6,828 bases of DNA from an uncultured Streptococcus sp. (GCA_934201655.1 CAKPXD010000079.1:1-6828), one strand, 5' to 3'; shown: positions 1 to 6,828, counted from the stretch's first letter. The notes: a model not told the origin generated them from the sequence alone. Made by a program: numbers and translations.

Positions 1-300
1 TGGCAAACCATGAGTATCCCAACCTGGGATATAAGGGGCGTAAAATCCTGACATAGACTTAGAACGAACAATGATATCTTTTGAAATCTTGTTCATGGCA
101 TGTCCTACGTGGATGTTCCCGTTAGCGTATGGAGGGCCATCATGAAGCGTGAAATGTGGTTTTCCTTCATTTAACTCTTGACGACGTTGATAAAGTTTAG
201 CTTCATCCCATTCCTTTTGCCAAACTGGCTCTTTGGTCGGAAGACCGGCACGCATTGGAAATTCTGTTTTCCCAAGATTGAGGGTTTCTTTAAGTTTCAT
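1..300 (-). CDS. ileS: Isoleucyl-tRNA synthetase, N-terminal 100 residues (cut by window edge)
   Basis: Class I aminoacyl-tRNA synthetase that charges tRNA-Ile with isoleucine in the cytoplasm. Only the first 100 codons are in the window; the frame is still open at base 1. The translation starts [20 protein letters not shown]. It contains PPYANG (residues 56-61), the HIGH-type ATP-binding signature as HVGH (64-67), and GWDTHGLP (93-100), all typical of the IleRS Rossmann fold. The KMSKS loop, editing domain and zinc-binding end lie outside. The ATG is preceded by a strong Shine-Dalgarno AAAGGAG five bases upstream. A T-box leader directly upstream supports both the start and the identity. The gene is separated from divIVA by 255 bases and probably has its own promoter. 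Confidence 0.97.
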   Translation of the reverse strand, partial: MKLKETLNLGKTEFPMRAGLPTKEPVWQKEWDEAKLYQRRQELNEGKPHFTLHDGPPYANGNIHVGHAMNKISKDIIVRSKSMSGFYAPYIPGWDTHGLP

Positions 301-330
301 GTTTACTCCTTTAATGTAAATTGACAATAT

Positions 331-366
331 AAAAACCACGACTCGCAAAAAGGACGAAAATCGTGG
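331..366 (-). terminator. T-box attenuator terminator before ileS
   Basis: On the minus strand CCACGA (366-361) pairs with TCGTGG (341-336) and is followed at once by five T residues (335-331), an intrinsic terminator. Its 5' arm is part of the T-box sequence (375-362), so terminator and antiterminator are mutually exclusive, as the T-box mechanism requires. No other terminator is visible between divIVA and ileS, so this one may also limit readthrough from the division operon. Confidence 0.88.
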
Positions 367-545
367 TACCACCTTTGTTCGGAAAAAGACCTAGCCTCTT
401 TCCCTCTTTTCCCGTAACGTGGGCAACGTCAAATCTTACTGTTTTCAGATTTGATACTAAGAGAGGATAAATTTACCAACAGGGATTGTAGGACTTCCAC
501 CATCTCCTACTCGCTAGAAATGTGTTTGATAAATTCTTGTTCTCT
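331..545 (-). promoter_or_regulatory. T-box riboswitch leader of ileS (tRNA-Ile sensing)
   Basis: Untranslated leader expected to bind uncharged tRNA-Ile and allow ileS transcription when isoleucine is short. Seen on the minus strand: a Stem I distal helix GTAGGA/TCCTAC (510-505 with 493-488) closing the loop GATGGTGGAAG, which has the usual GGTGGAAG character; a possible Stem I base helix AGAGA/TCTCT (545-541 with 464-460); an 8-bp hairpin TCAAATCT/AGATTTGA; a purine-rich helix GGAAAGA/TCTTTTTCC; and the T-box sequence AAGGTGGTACCACG (375-362), close to the family consensus AGGGTGGNACCGCG. The likely specifier codon is ATC at 468-466, just above the base helix, matching isoleucine. A second ATC follows in GTATCAAATC, so the specifier choice is an inference. 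Confidence 0.93.
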
Positions 546-555
546 AATGAGATTC

Positions 556-1368
556 TTATAAAATTAGAACTGATTCTTGTTGAGTGTCAGCATCATCTTG
601 AGGTCCTTCCTCATGTGCTGGTTCAACAGGAGTTTCAGCAACAGGCTGAACTTCAACTTCAGTTTCAGTTGAATCTTCAGCTGCTTGTTCAGCCTCTAAC
701 AATTCTTTGTTAGCTGCTTCAATACGCGCTTGAAGTTCTGCAACTTCTTCTGGAGAAAATTGACGAGTCATGTCAATTGGTTCTTCATCATGATATGAAG
801 ATACATCCTCACCAAGAACCTCTTGGACGACTTCCTTGAAAGCTTCGTCGCTAGTTTGAAGATAAGTTGCAGTCGGACGCAAAATTTCTTCCCAATCTGA
901 TGAATCAACAATAGCCAACTGACTTTCGATTGTTGATTTCAAACGTTGGTGGAAGACACGACTCTTGTTCTTCAACTCTTCAGTTTCCACAGCAACTTTT
1001 TTTGCATTATCTGTAGCTTGACGCAAAATTTCATTGGCTTTGTATTTTGCTTCATCAAGCAAGCGTTGAGCATCTTGCTCAGCCTGCTTAATGATGTTAT
1101 TAGAACGGTCATTCGCAGCTTGTTTCACACGTTCAGCTGTGTCTTGGGCAATCAAAACTGATTGACTCAATGAATCCTTAATCTCATCAAAATACGATAG
1201 ACGGTCTTCTAAATTTTTAATGTGCTGATCTTTTTCATGATTACTACGAACTAAATCTTCATAGTCACGAACAACAATATCTAAAAATTCATCAACTTCT
1301 TCACGGTTAAAACCTCTAAACTGAACACCAAAGGTTTTATCCTTAATTTCTAACGATGTAATTGGCAT
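556..1368 (-). CDS. divIVA: Cell division/curvature protein DivIVA (270 aa)
   Basis: Coiled-coil scaffold that binds negatively curved membrane at septum and poles. In streptococci it helps organise septal and peripheral wall synthesis. The N-terminal lipid-binding domain (about 1-60) starts MPITSLEIKDKTF and keeps F17-R18-G19, the membrane-inserting loop known from Bacillus. A linker, DEIKDSLSQS (61-70), leads to a long coiled coil (about 70-155), a conserved segment around SSDWEEILRP (156-165), a second charged helix (about 205-232) and an acidic Pro/Glu/Gln tail. Thr201 in PIDMTRQF matches the threonine that I recall as the StkP phosphosite in the pneumococcus. The ATG at 1368 is chosen over an in-frame GTG at 1380 because GTGAGGA immediately upstream is the Shine-Dalgarno for the ATG, and the protein then starts MPIT like its family. 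The tail differs from the pneumococcal one I remember. Confidence 0.97.
   Translation of the reverse strand: MPITSLEIKDKTFGVQFRGFNREEVDEFLDIVVRDYEDLVRSNHEKDQHIKNLEDRLSYFDEIKDSLSQSVLIAQDTAERVKQAANDRSNNIIKQAEQDAQRLLDEAKYKANEILRQATDNAKKVAVETEELKNKSRVFHQRLKSTIESQLAIVDSSDWEEILRPTATYLQTSDEAFKEVVQEVLGEDVSSYHDEEPIDMTRQFSPEEVAELQARIEAANKELLEAEQAAEDSTETEVEVQPVAETPVEPAHEEGPQDDADTQQESVLIL
563..590 (-). promoter_or_regulatory. Predicted ileS promoter inside the 3' end of divIVA
   Basis: On the minus strand CTGACA (590-585; 5 of 6 matches to TTGACA) is separated by 16 bases from TCTAAT (568-563; 5 of 6 matches to TATAAT). Transcription would start near 556, about 11 bases before the proposed base of T-box Stem I, which is the expected place. 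The hexamers lie within the last codons of divIVA. A nearby TATAAG (560-555) is an alternative -10 without a well-placed -35. This is a prediction from motif and position. Confidence 0.55.
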
Positions 1369-1384
1369 ATTTTTCCTCACTTAT

Positions 1385-1639
1385 TTAATAAAAAATAGAA
1401 TCATTAATTGCTTCTGGTTCTTGCTCGTTTGTTACTGTTCTCTTAGGAATATCAGTCGTATAATAGGAAAGACGTTCTTCTAGTTTTTTGATGTAGAGTT
1501 CTGTTTCCCCTTTGTTTCGGATTAATTCCTCTAATTCAATATAAATTTTATCTAGAAATACATCAACTTCTTCCTGATTGTAGCCTCTGAATGATCTTGA
1601 GAATTCCTTATCAGTAATATCTTGTGGTGTAATCGACAT
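1385..1639 (-). CDS. Small DivIVA-like protein: N-terminal lipid-binding domain only (84 aa)
   Basis: Paralogue of the adjacent divIVA, limited to its first domain. Aligned without gaps from the ATG, about 30 of the first 59 residues are identical to DivIVA, from MSITPQDITDKEF to LEERLSYY. F17-R18-G19 of the membrane-binding loop is kept (SFRGYNQEEVD), as is the start of the dimeric coiled coil. After residue 60 the similarity stops: a short polar tail (TTDIPKRTVTNEQ, ending NDSIFY) replaces the long coiled coil, and there is no GpsB-type C-terminal trimer motif. It starts 8 bases after the ylmH stop and ends 16 bases before divIVA. An in-frame GTG at 1651 would overlap the ylmH stop as GTGA, but ATG 1639 matches the family start and has GTGAGA upstream. 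Function is unknown. It could form mixed dimers with DivIVA or be a decaying duplicate, though the frame is intact. Confidence 0.85.
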   Translation of the reverse strand: MSITPQDITDKEFSRSFRGYNQEEVDVFLDKIYIELEELIRNKGETELYIKKLEERLSYYTTDIPKRTVTNEQEPEAINDSIFY

Positions 1640-1647
1640 ATTTTTTC

Positions 1648-2433
1648 TCACTTACTTAATAGTAGTTGGACTGTTAGTCTTTTCTTATCTTTTTTGGTTT
1701 GGCCATTTTCTTTGAGTAAGATAATTCGACCAAAGCGTCTGACGCTGATTAAATCACCAATTTTTACCGGATAGTCCGATTTTTCAACTATATGATAGTT
1801 GACTTGAACCAACTTTTTTTCAACCAGAGCTGAAGTTTGGGAACGAGATAATTTCAATATGCTAGATAAGAAGGTATCTAGACGAAGACTTGAAACCAAG
1901 ACTTCTTTTTCTTGATAGTCATCTTTGGATTCTATCATATCTGAAAAAGGACGTTCTACTAAACTTACAGGCAACTTGGAAATCTTTTGAATTCCATCCT
2001 GGAAAAGAGTGGTAAATCTTCGATCGACAATAATTTGGGCTTTCTCTTCTGTTACCAGAATATCTCCAAATAACTTTCGGTCAATACCTAGCCGATTGAG
2101 AACTGTACCCAATATCTTTGAATGGGTTAATTGTTGAAACTTGCTAGGATACTCAATCTCAAGCAAAGTCATTTCAAAATCTTCCAAACTTGGCGTGAAA
2201 TAATCCGGTGCTAGAATGACCCGAGCATACTCTGAAGGTACAAAACTAGTACTAGCAAAAGTCTTTACTCCTCTATTATTTCCCAAAGTTTCCAAGATAA
2301 ATACTTGGTGAGGATTTATAAAAGGAGATAAAATCGGTGCATAGTGCTCCTCGACTTGACTCAACCATTCCAAGCCCTTATCGATGAATGGAATATCCTT
2401 CGTTGCGAAATGTTGGTAAAGTTCTTTACTCAT
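1648..2433 (-). CDS. ylmH: S4-domain RNA-binding protein YlmH (261 aa)
   Basis: Cytoplasmic RNA-binding protein conserved beside division genes in Gram-positive bacteria. The C-terminal S4 domain (about 178-240) is visible as SSLRLDTFLSSILKLSRSQT, then LVEKKLVQVNYHIVEKSDYP and KIGDLISVRRFGR. The N-terminal part (about 1-170) is the YlmH-specific region, with the RLGIDRKLFGDI block near residues 113-124 and a following segment with IIVDRRF. Family knowledge: Bacillus YlmH binds the 50S subunit with peptidyl-tRNA and can act like RqcP in ribosome-associated quality control. Any division role is inferred from neighbourhood only. Its ATG overlaps the ylmG stop as ATGA and no good Shine-Dalgarno precedes it, so translation is probably coupled to ylmG. 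Length is normal for the family. Confidence 0.95.
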   Translation of the reverse strand: MSKELYQHFATKDIPFIDKGLEWLSQVEEHYAPILSPFINPHQVFILETLGNNRGVKTFASTSFVPSEYARVILAPDYFTPSLEDFEMTLLEIEYPSKFQQLTHSKILGTVLNRLGIDRKLFGDILVTEEKAQIIVDRRFTTLFQDGIQKISKLPVSLVERPFSDMIESKDDYQEKEVLVSSLRLDTFLSSILKLSRSQTSALVEKKLVQVNYHIVEKSDYPVKIGDLISVRRFGRIILLKENGQTKKDKKRLTVQLLLSK

Positions 2434-2690
2434 AAGACGACCAGCAAATTGATGAGATAGCGGCTAATCATGCGTAAGAGAATTAGGGCAATCCAAACAG
2501 AGAAATCCAAACCTGCGATTTGAAGAGGTAGACGTCTTAGAGGTTCAAGAATTGGTTTACACAAAGTCTCTAAAAATTTCCCCAACTGGGTGTTATAAGC
2601 ATTTGGAAACCATGATAATAGAGCAAAAGCTACAAGTATCAGTGAATAGATATCTGTAGCATTTTGGATAAAACGAATTATTAGAAACAT
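2430..2690 (-). CDS. ylmG: YggT-family membrane protein YlmG (86 aa)
   Basis: Small integral membrane protein with two hydrophobic segments, about residues 12-29 (ending LILVAFALLSWFP) and 62-86 (FSVWIALILLRMISRYLI and onward), joined by a polar loop. The loop carries the YggT signature: FLETLCKPILEPLRRLPLQI (about 39-58), then GLDFS. Family knowledge links YggT/YlmG proteins to membrane organisation and, in chloroplast homologues, nucleoid distribution; the bacterial function is not settled. The start ATG shares one base with the sepF stop (TAATG) and the end overlaps the ylmH start by four bases (ATGA), so it is translationally coupled on both sides. Its length is typical of the family. Confidence 0.94.
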   Translation of the reverse strand: MFLIIRFIQNATDIYSLILVAFALLSWFPNAYNTQLGKFLETLCKPILEPLRRLPLQIAGLDFSVWIALILLRMISRYLINLLVVL

Positions 2691-3238
2691 TAACGTACTC
2701 TATTTCTCTTCATGTCAAAGTCGTATTCTTCGCTTTGAGCTTCTTCAGGTAAACGAATATCTTCAATGTTTACCACAACACCAACTGGTGTCAAAAGATA
2801 CATTGTGTTCGCTACTTTTCTTAACTCACCAGCAAGGACATGACGTGCTCCATCCAAGTAATCCAAACAACGACGAGCTTGAACTTCTGTCATATATTGG
2901 AAGTCAATCAAGATACTCTCATTTCCAGCCAACAAATCAACAATATCTGTTGCATCTTCGTAACGGCGTGGGTAACGAACATCGATGGTTACTTTTTCAG
3001 TAGAACGATGACTTTCCATCGCTAGTTGTTGCTGACGGGCATGAAGTTTTGTAATATTTTTCTCTTTTGCTTCGGCTGAAGAAGATTCTTGAGCAGCAGC
3101 TTGCTGTGGCAATTCTCTTTTTTGAGGAACCGAAGCTAGTGAACGTTCAGGTTGTGCAGCTACAACTTCTGAAGCAACTTCATCTCCATCTTCTGTAAAG
3201 TAATCTATAAATTTATCAAATTTATCTTTTAATGACAT
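2690..3238 (-). CDS. sepF: Cell division protein SepF (182 aa)
   Basis: Membrane anchor and organiser of FtsZ filaments at the division septum, partly overlapping in role with FtsA. The N-terminus [17 protein letters not shown] is an amphipathic helix of the kind that inserts SepF into the membrane. Residues about 20-80 form a low-complexity Ala/Gln/Glu/Ser linker. The conserved SepF core spans about 82-162: [38 protein letters not shown] (Gly130 in the dimer/polymer interface region) and [15 protein letters not shown]. The tail is charged and ends RNRVR. A Shine-Dalgarno AGGA lies 7 bases before the ATG. The gene begins 9 bases after ylmE and its stop overlaps the ylmG start. Also known as ylmF. 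Confidence 0.97.
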   Translation of the reverse strand: MSLKDKFDKFIDYFTEDGDEVASEVVAAQPERSLASVPQKRELPQQAAAQESSSAEAKEKNITKLHARQQQLAMESHRSTEKVTIDVRYPRRYEDATDIVDLLAGNESILIDFQYMTEVQARRCLDYLDGARHVLAGELRKVANTMYLLTPVGVVVNIEDIRLPEEAQSEEYDFDMKRNRVR

Positions 3239-3247
3239 GATTATTTC

Positions 3248-3919
3248 CTATTTAAAAAATGCTGTACCAATTCGAACAAAAGTTGAGCCACACTGAATCG
3301 CTTCTTTGTAGTCACGACTCATTCCCATACTTAGTTCTGTCATTGGCATATTGGGGAATTGTTGTTCACGGATGTATTGTTGCAACTCTTGCGTTTCTTT
3401 AAAGATTTTTTGCAACTCTTCTGTTTGGGCCTCAAAGGGAGCCATGGTCATGAGACCAACATACTCGATTTGATCCAAGCTAGACAAGTCTGGCAAGACT
3501 GTCAATAGTTCTTCTTTTGAAAAACCATGCTTGCTTTCCTCTCCAGAAATATTGACCTGCAAAAAACATTTAACGGTTCGATCGGCACGTTTTTGAATCT
3601 CTTGAGCTAATTTCAAAGAATCTAAAGCGTGAAAATAATCAACATAAGGAATAACATCCTTGACTTTTCTTCTTTGTAAGCTACCAATCAAGTGCCAAGT
3701 AACATCTTTATCACTTAAAGCATGATACTTTTCAAGAAATTTGTCGACACGGTTTTCACCGATGTGTTTGACTCCTTGGTCAATCAAATTTGCTGCAGTT
3801 GCAATATCAACATATTTTGTTACGGCAATTACAGAAACCGAACCGTCTTCACGGCCGGTTTCTTGAATTGCTTTTGTAACCTGTTGAAATACCTGATTTG
3901 TATTTTCTTTTAAATCCAT
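3248..3919 (-). CDS. ylmE: PLP-binding protein YlmE (YggS/PROSC family, 223 aa)
   Basis: Cytoplasmic single-domain TIM-barrel protein that carries pyridoxal 5'-phosphate and takes part in PLP and amino-acid homeostasis; no clear enzymatic reaction is established for the family. Visible signatures: the PLP-lysine region VIAVTKYV with Lys35, GENRVDKF (54-61), WHLIGSLQRRK (75-85), QVNISGEESKHGF (121-133), the phosphate-binding SMGMSRDY (197-204) and GSTFVRIGTAFF (211-222). Full length for the family. It starts only 5 bases after the ftsZ stop (TAATAGAGATG). Only a weak GAG stands next to the ATG, so translation is probably coupled to termination at ftsZ. No other ATG occurs in frame before residue 157, which supports this start. 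Confidence 0.96.
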   Translation of the reverse strand: MDLKENTNQVFQQVTKAIQETGREDGSVSVIAVTKYVDIATAANLIDQGVKHIGENRVDKFLEKYHALSDKDVTWHLIGSLQRRKVKDVIPYVDYFHALDSLKLAQEIQKRADRTVKCFLQVNISGEESKHGFSKEELLTVLPDLSSLDQIEYVGLMTMAPFEAQTEELQKIFKETQELQQYIREQQFPNMPMTELSMGMSRDYKEAIQCGSTFVRIGTAFFK

Positions 3920-3924
3920 CTCTA

Positions 3925-5181
<1,257 letters not shown>

Positions 5182-5194
5182 TTATTCCTCTATC

Positions 5195-6562
5195 CTATTC
5201 ATCAAACATGCTTCCGATTAAGCTACGGAATCGGTCAGTCAATTTTGGTTTTTCTTCTGATTGATTTGGAGTTGCTGATTCAGCAGTATAAGTTGGTTCT
5301 GCTGATTCAGTTGAAGTTGTACCAAACACAGAACGTTGAGAAGCTGCAGGTTTTTCCTGACTTGAAGTTCTGAAATCAATTGGTTGTTGACGTAGAACTT
5401 GATCTCCTCTGATAGCTCTTTGAGCTAAAACATTCACTTCTGTAAGACTTCCAGCAAATTCAGATAAACTAATCACATGAGCAAATGCAGGATTGCGGAT
5501 ACCTACTTGGTTTGGAACATAAAGTTTCACACGAACTCCAAGTACTTCTTGGGCAAGCTCAACGATACCTGGCAGAATAGCATTTCCACCAATCAGAGCA
5601 ATACCTCCCGGCAAGTCCAACAAATGTCTTCTTTCCAAATCTTGTTTGATTTGTTCAAAGATGTGTTTCAATCTAGCTGAAATAATTTGAGCCAAGTATT
5701 CTTCTGTAACTTCTACAGGTTCTACTTCGCCAATCACTTCAACTTGGAAAGTTTCTTTGCTTGCAAGTTGTGGATAAGCTTCACCGTAGTTAAGCTTCAA
5801 ACCTTCTGCAATCTTCTTAGAAGTTTTAAGAACTTTTGAAATGTCTTTTGTAACGTAATCGCCACCTTCTTGGTAAACGTTTGTGTATTGAAGTTCTTGA
5901 TTACGGATAGTAGCAACACTTGTTTGGCCACCACCCATATCGATAACAGTCGCTCCAAACTCACGTTCGCCTTCGTTAAGAACAGAGTTTACAATTGCAA
6001 GCGGTGAAATAATCACGTTATCAACTTGAACTCCAACACGTTCTACAGTTTTACGAAGGTTGTGAAGAATGGTTCTTGGACCTGTATAGAGAAGCCCACG
6101 CATTTCCAAACGAACACCCATCATACCACGTGGGTCACGAATACCTTGGAAACCGTCTACTACAAATTCTTCTGGCACAAACGTAATGACTTCACGATCA
6201 GGTGTCATGCTCTTAGTCAAAGCTGATTTGACAACATTCTCAACATCTTGATCTGTAATTTCTTTTGTATCTGATGTTACAGGAATCATTCCTTGAGTTG
6301 GTTCCACTTGCAACAAGTTTGCTGGAAGTCCAACATTTACTGATTTGATTGAAATTCCTGCTTTTTCTTCTGCTTGAGAAATAGCAGATTTGATAGCCGT
6401 TGCTGCGGCTTCGATGTCAACGATAATCCCATCCTTGACACCTTTACTTTTGGCGTTACTAACACCGATTACATTTACTTCACTATCTACAAGCTCAGCA
6501 ACTAACACTTTAATTGAGCTTGTTCCAATATCTAAGCCTGTAAAGAAACCATTTCTAGTCAT
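5195..6562 (-). CDS. ftsA: Cell division protein FtsA (455 aa)
   Basis: Actin-like ATPase that polymerises on the inner membrane face, tethers FtsZ and recruits later division proteins. Visible motifs: phosphate 1 LDIGTSSIK (10-18), phosphate 2 VIDMGGGQTSVA (206-217) and the adenosine-binding GGIALIGGNAILPG (319-332). The SHS2/1C subdomain typical of FtsA, about residues 85-163, includes the segment GFQGIRDPRGMMGVRLEMRG. The linker about 390-436 is Ser/Thr/Gln/Glu-rich and appears divergent from pneumococcal FtsA. The end, KPKLTDRFRSLIGSMFDE, is the amphipathic membrane-targeting helix. The Shine-Dalgarno AGAGAGGA lies about 9 bases before ATG 6562. Another ATG five bases upstream (6567) is followed directly by TAA and cannot be the start. 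It is the first gene of the cluster, downstream of a clear extended -10 promoter. Confidence 0.98.
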   Translation of the reverse strand: MTRNGFFTGLDIGTSSIKVLVAELVDSEVNVIGVSNAKSKGVKDGIIVDIEAAATAIKSAISQAEEKAGISIKSVNVGLPANLLQVEPTQGMIPVTSDTKEITDQDVENVVKSALTKSMTPDREVITFVPEEFVVDGFQGIRDPRGMMGVRLEMRGLLYTGPRTILHNLRKTVERVGVQVDNVIISPLAIVNSVLNEGEREFGATVIDMGGGQTSVATIRNQELQYTNVYQEGGDYVTKDISKVLKTSKKIAEGLKLNYGEAYPQLASKETFQVEVIGEVEPVEVTEEYLAQIISARLKHIFEQIKQDLERRHLLDLPGGIALIGGNAILPGIVELAQEVLGVRVKLYVPNQVGIRNPAFAHVISLSEFAGSLTEVNVLAQRAIRGDQVLRQQPIDFRTSSQEKPAASQRSVFGTTSTESAEPTYTAESATPNQSEEKPKLTDRFRSLIGSMFDE

Positions 6563-6642
6563 TACATTGCGTCCTCTCTATCTTCCAAGTTTCACACTTT
6601 GATTTTTTAACAGCTACAAGAAGGCATAGCTATTCACAGAAT

Positions 6643-6651
6643 ATTATATCA
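6643..6651 (-). promoter_or_regulatory. Extended -10 promoter for the ftsA operon
   Basis: On the minus strand TGATATAAT (6651-6643) combines a perfect TATAAT (6648-6643) with the TGn extension common in streptococcal promoters. The -35 region is poor: TTAGGC (6673-6668) sits 19 bases upstream. Transcription would start near 6636, giving a 5' leader of about 74 bases. It is the best promoter in the non-coding region before ftsA and probably drives the genes through divIVA. Other, weaker promoters further upstream cannot be excluded. Confidence 0.65.
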
Positions 6652-6683
6652 CAAAAATCCGATTCGTGCCTAATTTTTTGTGA
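6649..6683. repeat. Inverted repeat over the ftsA promoter
   Basis: TCACAAAAAT (6649-6658) and ATTTTTTGTGA (6673-6683) are reverse complements apart from one extra T, separated by 14 bases. One arm abuts the TATAAT box and includes its TG extension; the other covers the -35 position. This could be an operator for a dimeric regulator or just AT-rich symmetry. It is not a good terminator, because neither side has a GC-rich stem or a clean T run directly after it. Confidence 0.5.
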
Positions 6684-6828
6684 TTTTATCGAAGGTTTTT
6701 CATTAAATTTATTTTAATATTCCATTACAAGCCCCTCTTTTTTATTTTTTCTATGAAAAACAGTGTAAAAATGTCAGAAAAGCTGAAAAACGGCTATGAA
6801 AATGCCTATCTTTTCCAAAACTTATATA

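Larger units (their letters stand above)
6563..6828. other. Non-coding region upstream of ftsA
   Basis: This 266-base AT-rich stretch holds the extended -10 promoter, the inverted repeat and the ftsA Shine-Dalgarno. Within the predicted leader, AGCTA and TAGCT could form a weak 5-bp hairpin around a 10-base loop. Beyond about 6690 there are homopolymer A/T runs (around 6731-6750), and no convincing gene, terminator or repeat. Short open frames reach the window end on both strands, but none has a ribosome binding site or recognisable protein. Confidence 0.6.

Noticed and set aside
1369..1380. GTG start giving DivIVA four extra residues (MRKN)
   Set aside because: GTGAGGA is the Shine-Dalgarno for ATG 1368; nothing resembling a ribosome binding site precedes the GTG, and family members begin at MPIT.
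1385..1639. The small DivIVA-like gene as gpsB
   Set aside because: It has the MSIT start and SFRGY loop of DivIVA and lacks the C-terminal GpsB trimerisation motif; the resemblance RGYN-EEVD-FLD is common to both families.
1640..1651. GTG start for the small DivIVA-like gene overlapping the ylmH stop as GTGA
   Set aside because: Coupled initiation is possible, but the same GTG-AG(A/G)-AAA-AAT pattern precedes divIVA as its ribosome binding site, so the ATG at 1639 is the consistent choice.
6731..6750. GCCCCTC followed by a T-rich run as a plus-strand terminator
   Set aside because: There is no upstream GAGGGGC arm to pair with, so no hairpin forms.
6753..6828. Plus-strand frame starting ATGAAAAACAGTG and open to the window end
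   Set aside because: No Shine-Dalgarno (a T-rich run precedes it), only 25 codons visible, and no recognisable protein; it could be real only if the frame continues beyond the window.
6751..6828. Minus-strand open frame entering from the window edge and stopping at TAG 6753-6751, as the tail of an upstream gene
   Set aside because: Only 25 codons in Phe/His-rich AT-rich sequence, with no recognisable motif and no terminator hairpin after it.

Overview
The window looks like a streptococcal chromosome, most likely of the mitis group. The DNA is AT-rich, and the FtsA, FtsZ, SepF and DivIVA sequences resemble what I recall of their pneumococcal counterparts, with differences in linkers and tails. 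The species cannot be fixed from the sequence alone. Every supported gene lies on the minus strand, so transcription runs from high to low coordinates.

Layout in the direction of transcription. A 266-base non-coding region (6563-6828) carries a clear extended -10 promoter and an inverted repeat. Then come ftsA, ftsZ, ylmE (YggS family), sepF (ylmF), ylmG (YggT family), ylmH (S4 domain), a small DivIVA-like gene of 84 codons, full-length divIVA, and a T-box leader followed by the first 100 codons of ileS, cut by the window edge. The genes from ftsA to divIVA are packed with gaps of at most 16 bases. Some overlap: sepF/ylmG as TAATG and ylmG/ylmH as ATGA. This is a tightly coupled division operon.

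How they work together. FtsZ forms the division ring. FtsA and SepF tether it to the membrane through C-terminal and N-terminal amphipathic helices, respectively. DivIVA reads membrane curvature and organises septal and peripheral wall synthesis. YlmG is a small membrane protein, YlmE a PLP-binding homeostasis protein, and YlmH an RNA-binding S4 protein linked to ribosome quality control. IleRS appears to be a separate transcription unit, with its own promoter inside the 3' end of divIVA and tRNA-Ile-sensing T-box control.

The most unusual element is the small gene at 1385-1639. It encodes only the DivIVA N-terminal membrane-binding domain plus a short unrelated tail. It sits directly before full-length divIVA and has a near-identical translation-initiation region. 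From memory, ylmH is followed directly by divIVA in the pneumococcus, so this looks like an accessory paralogue. It may be an undescribed modulator of DivIVA, but this is inference.
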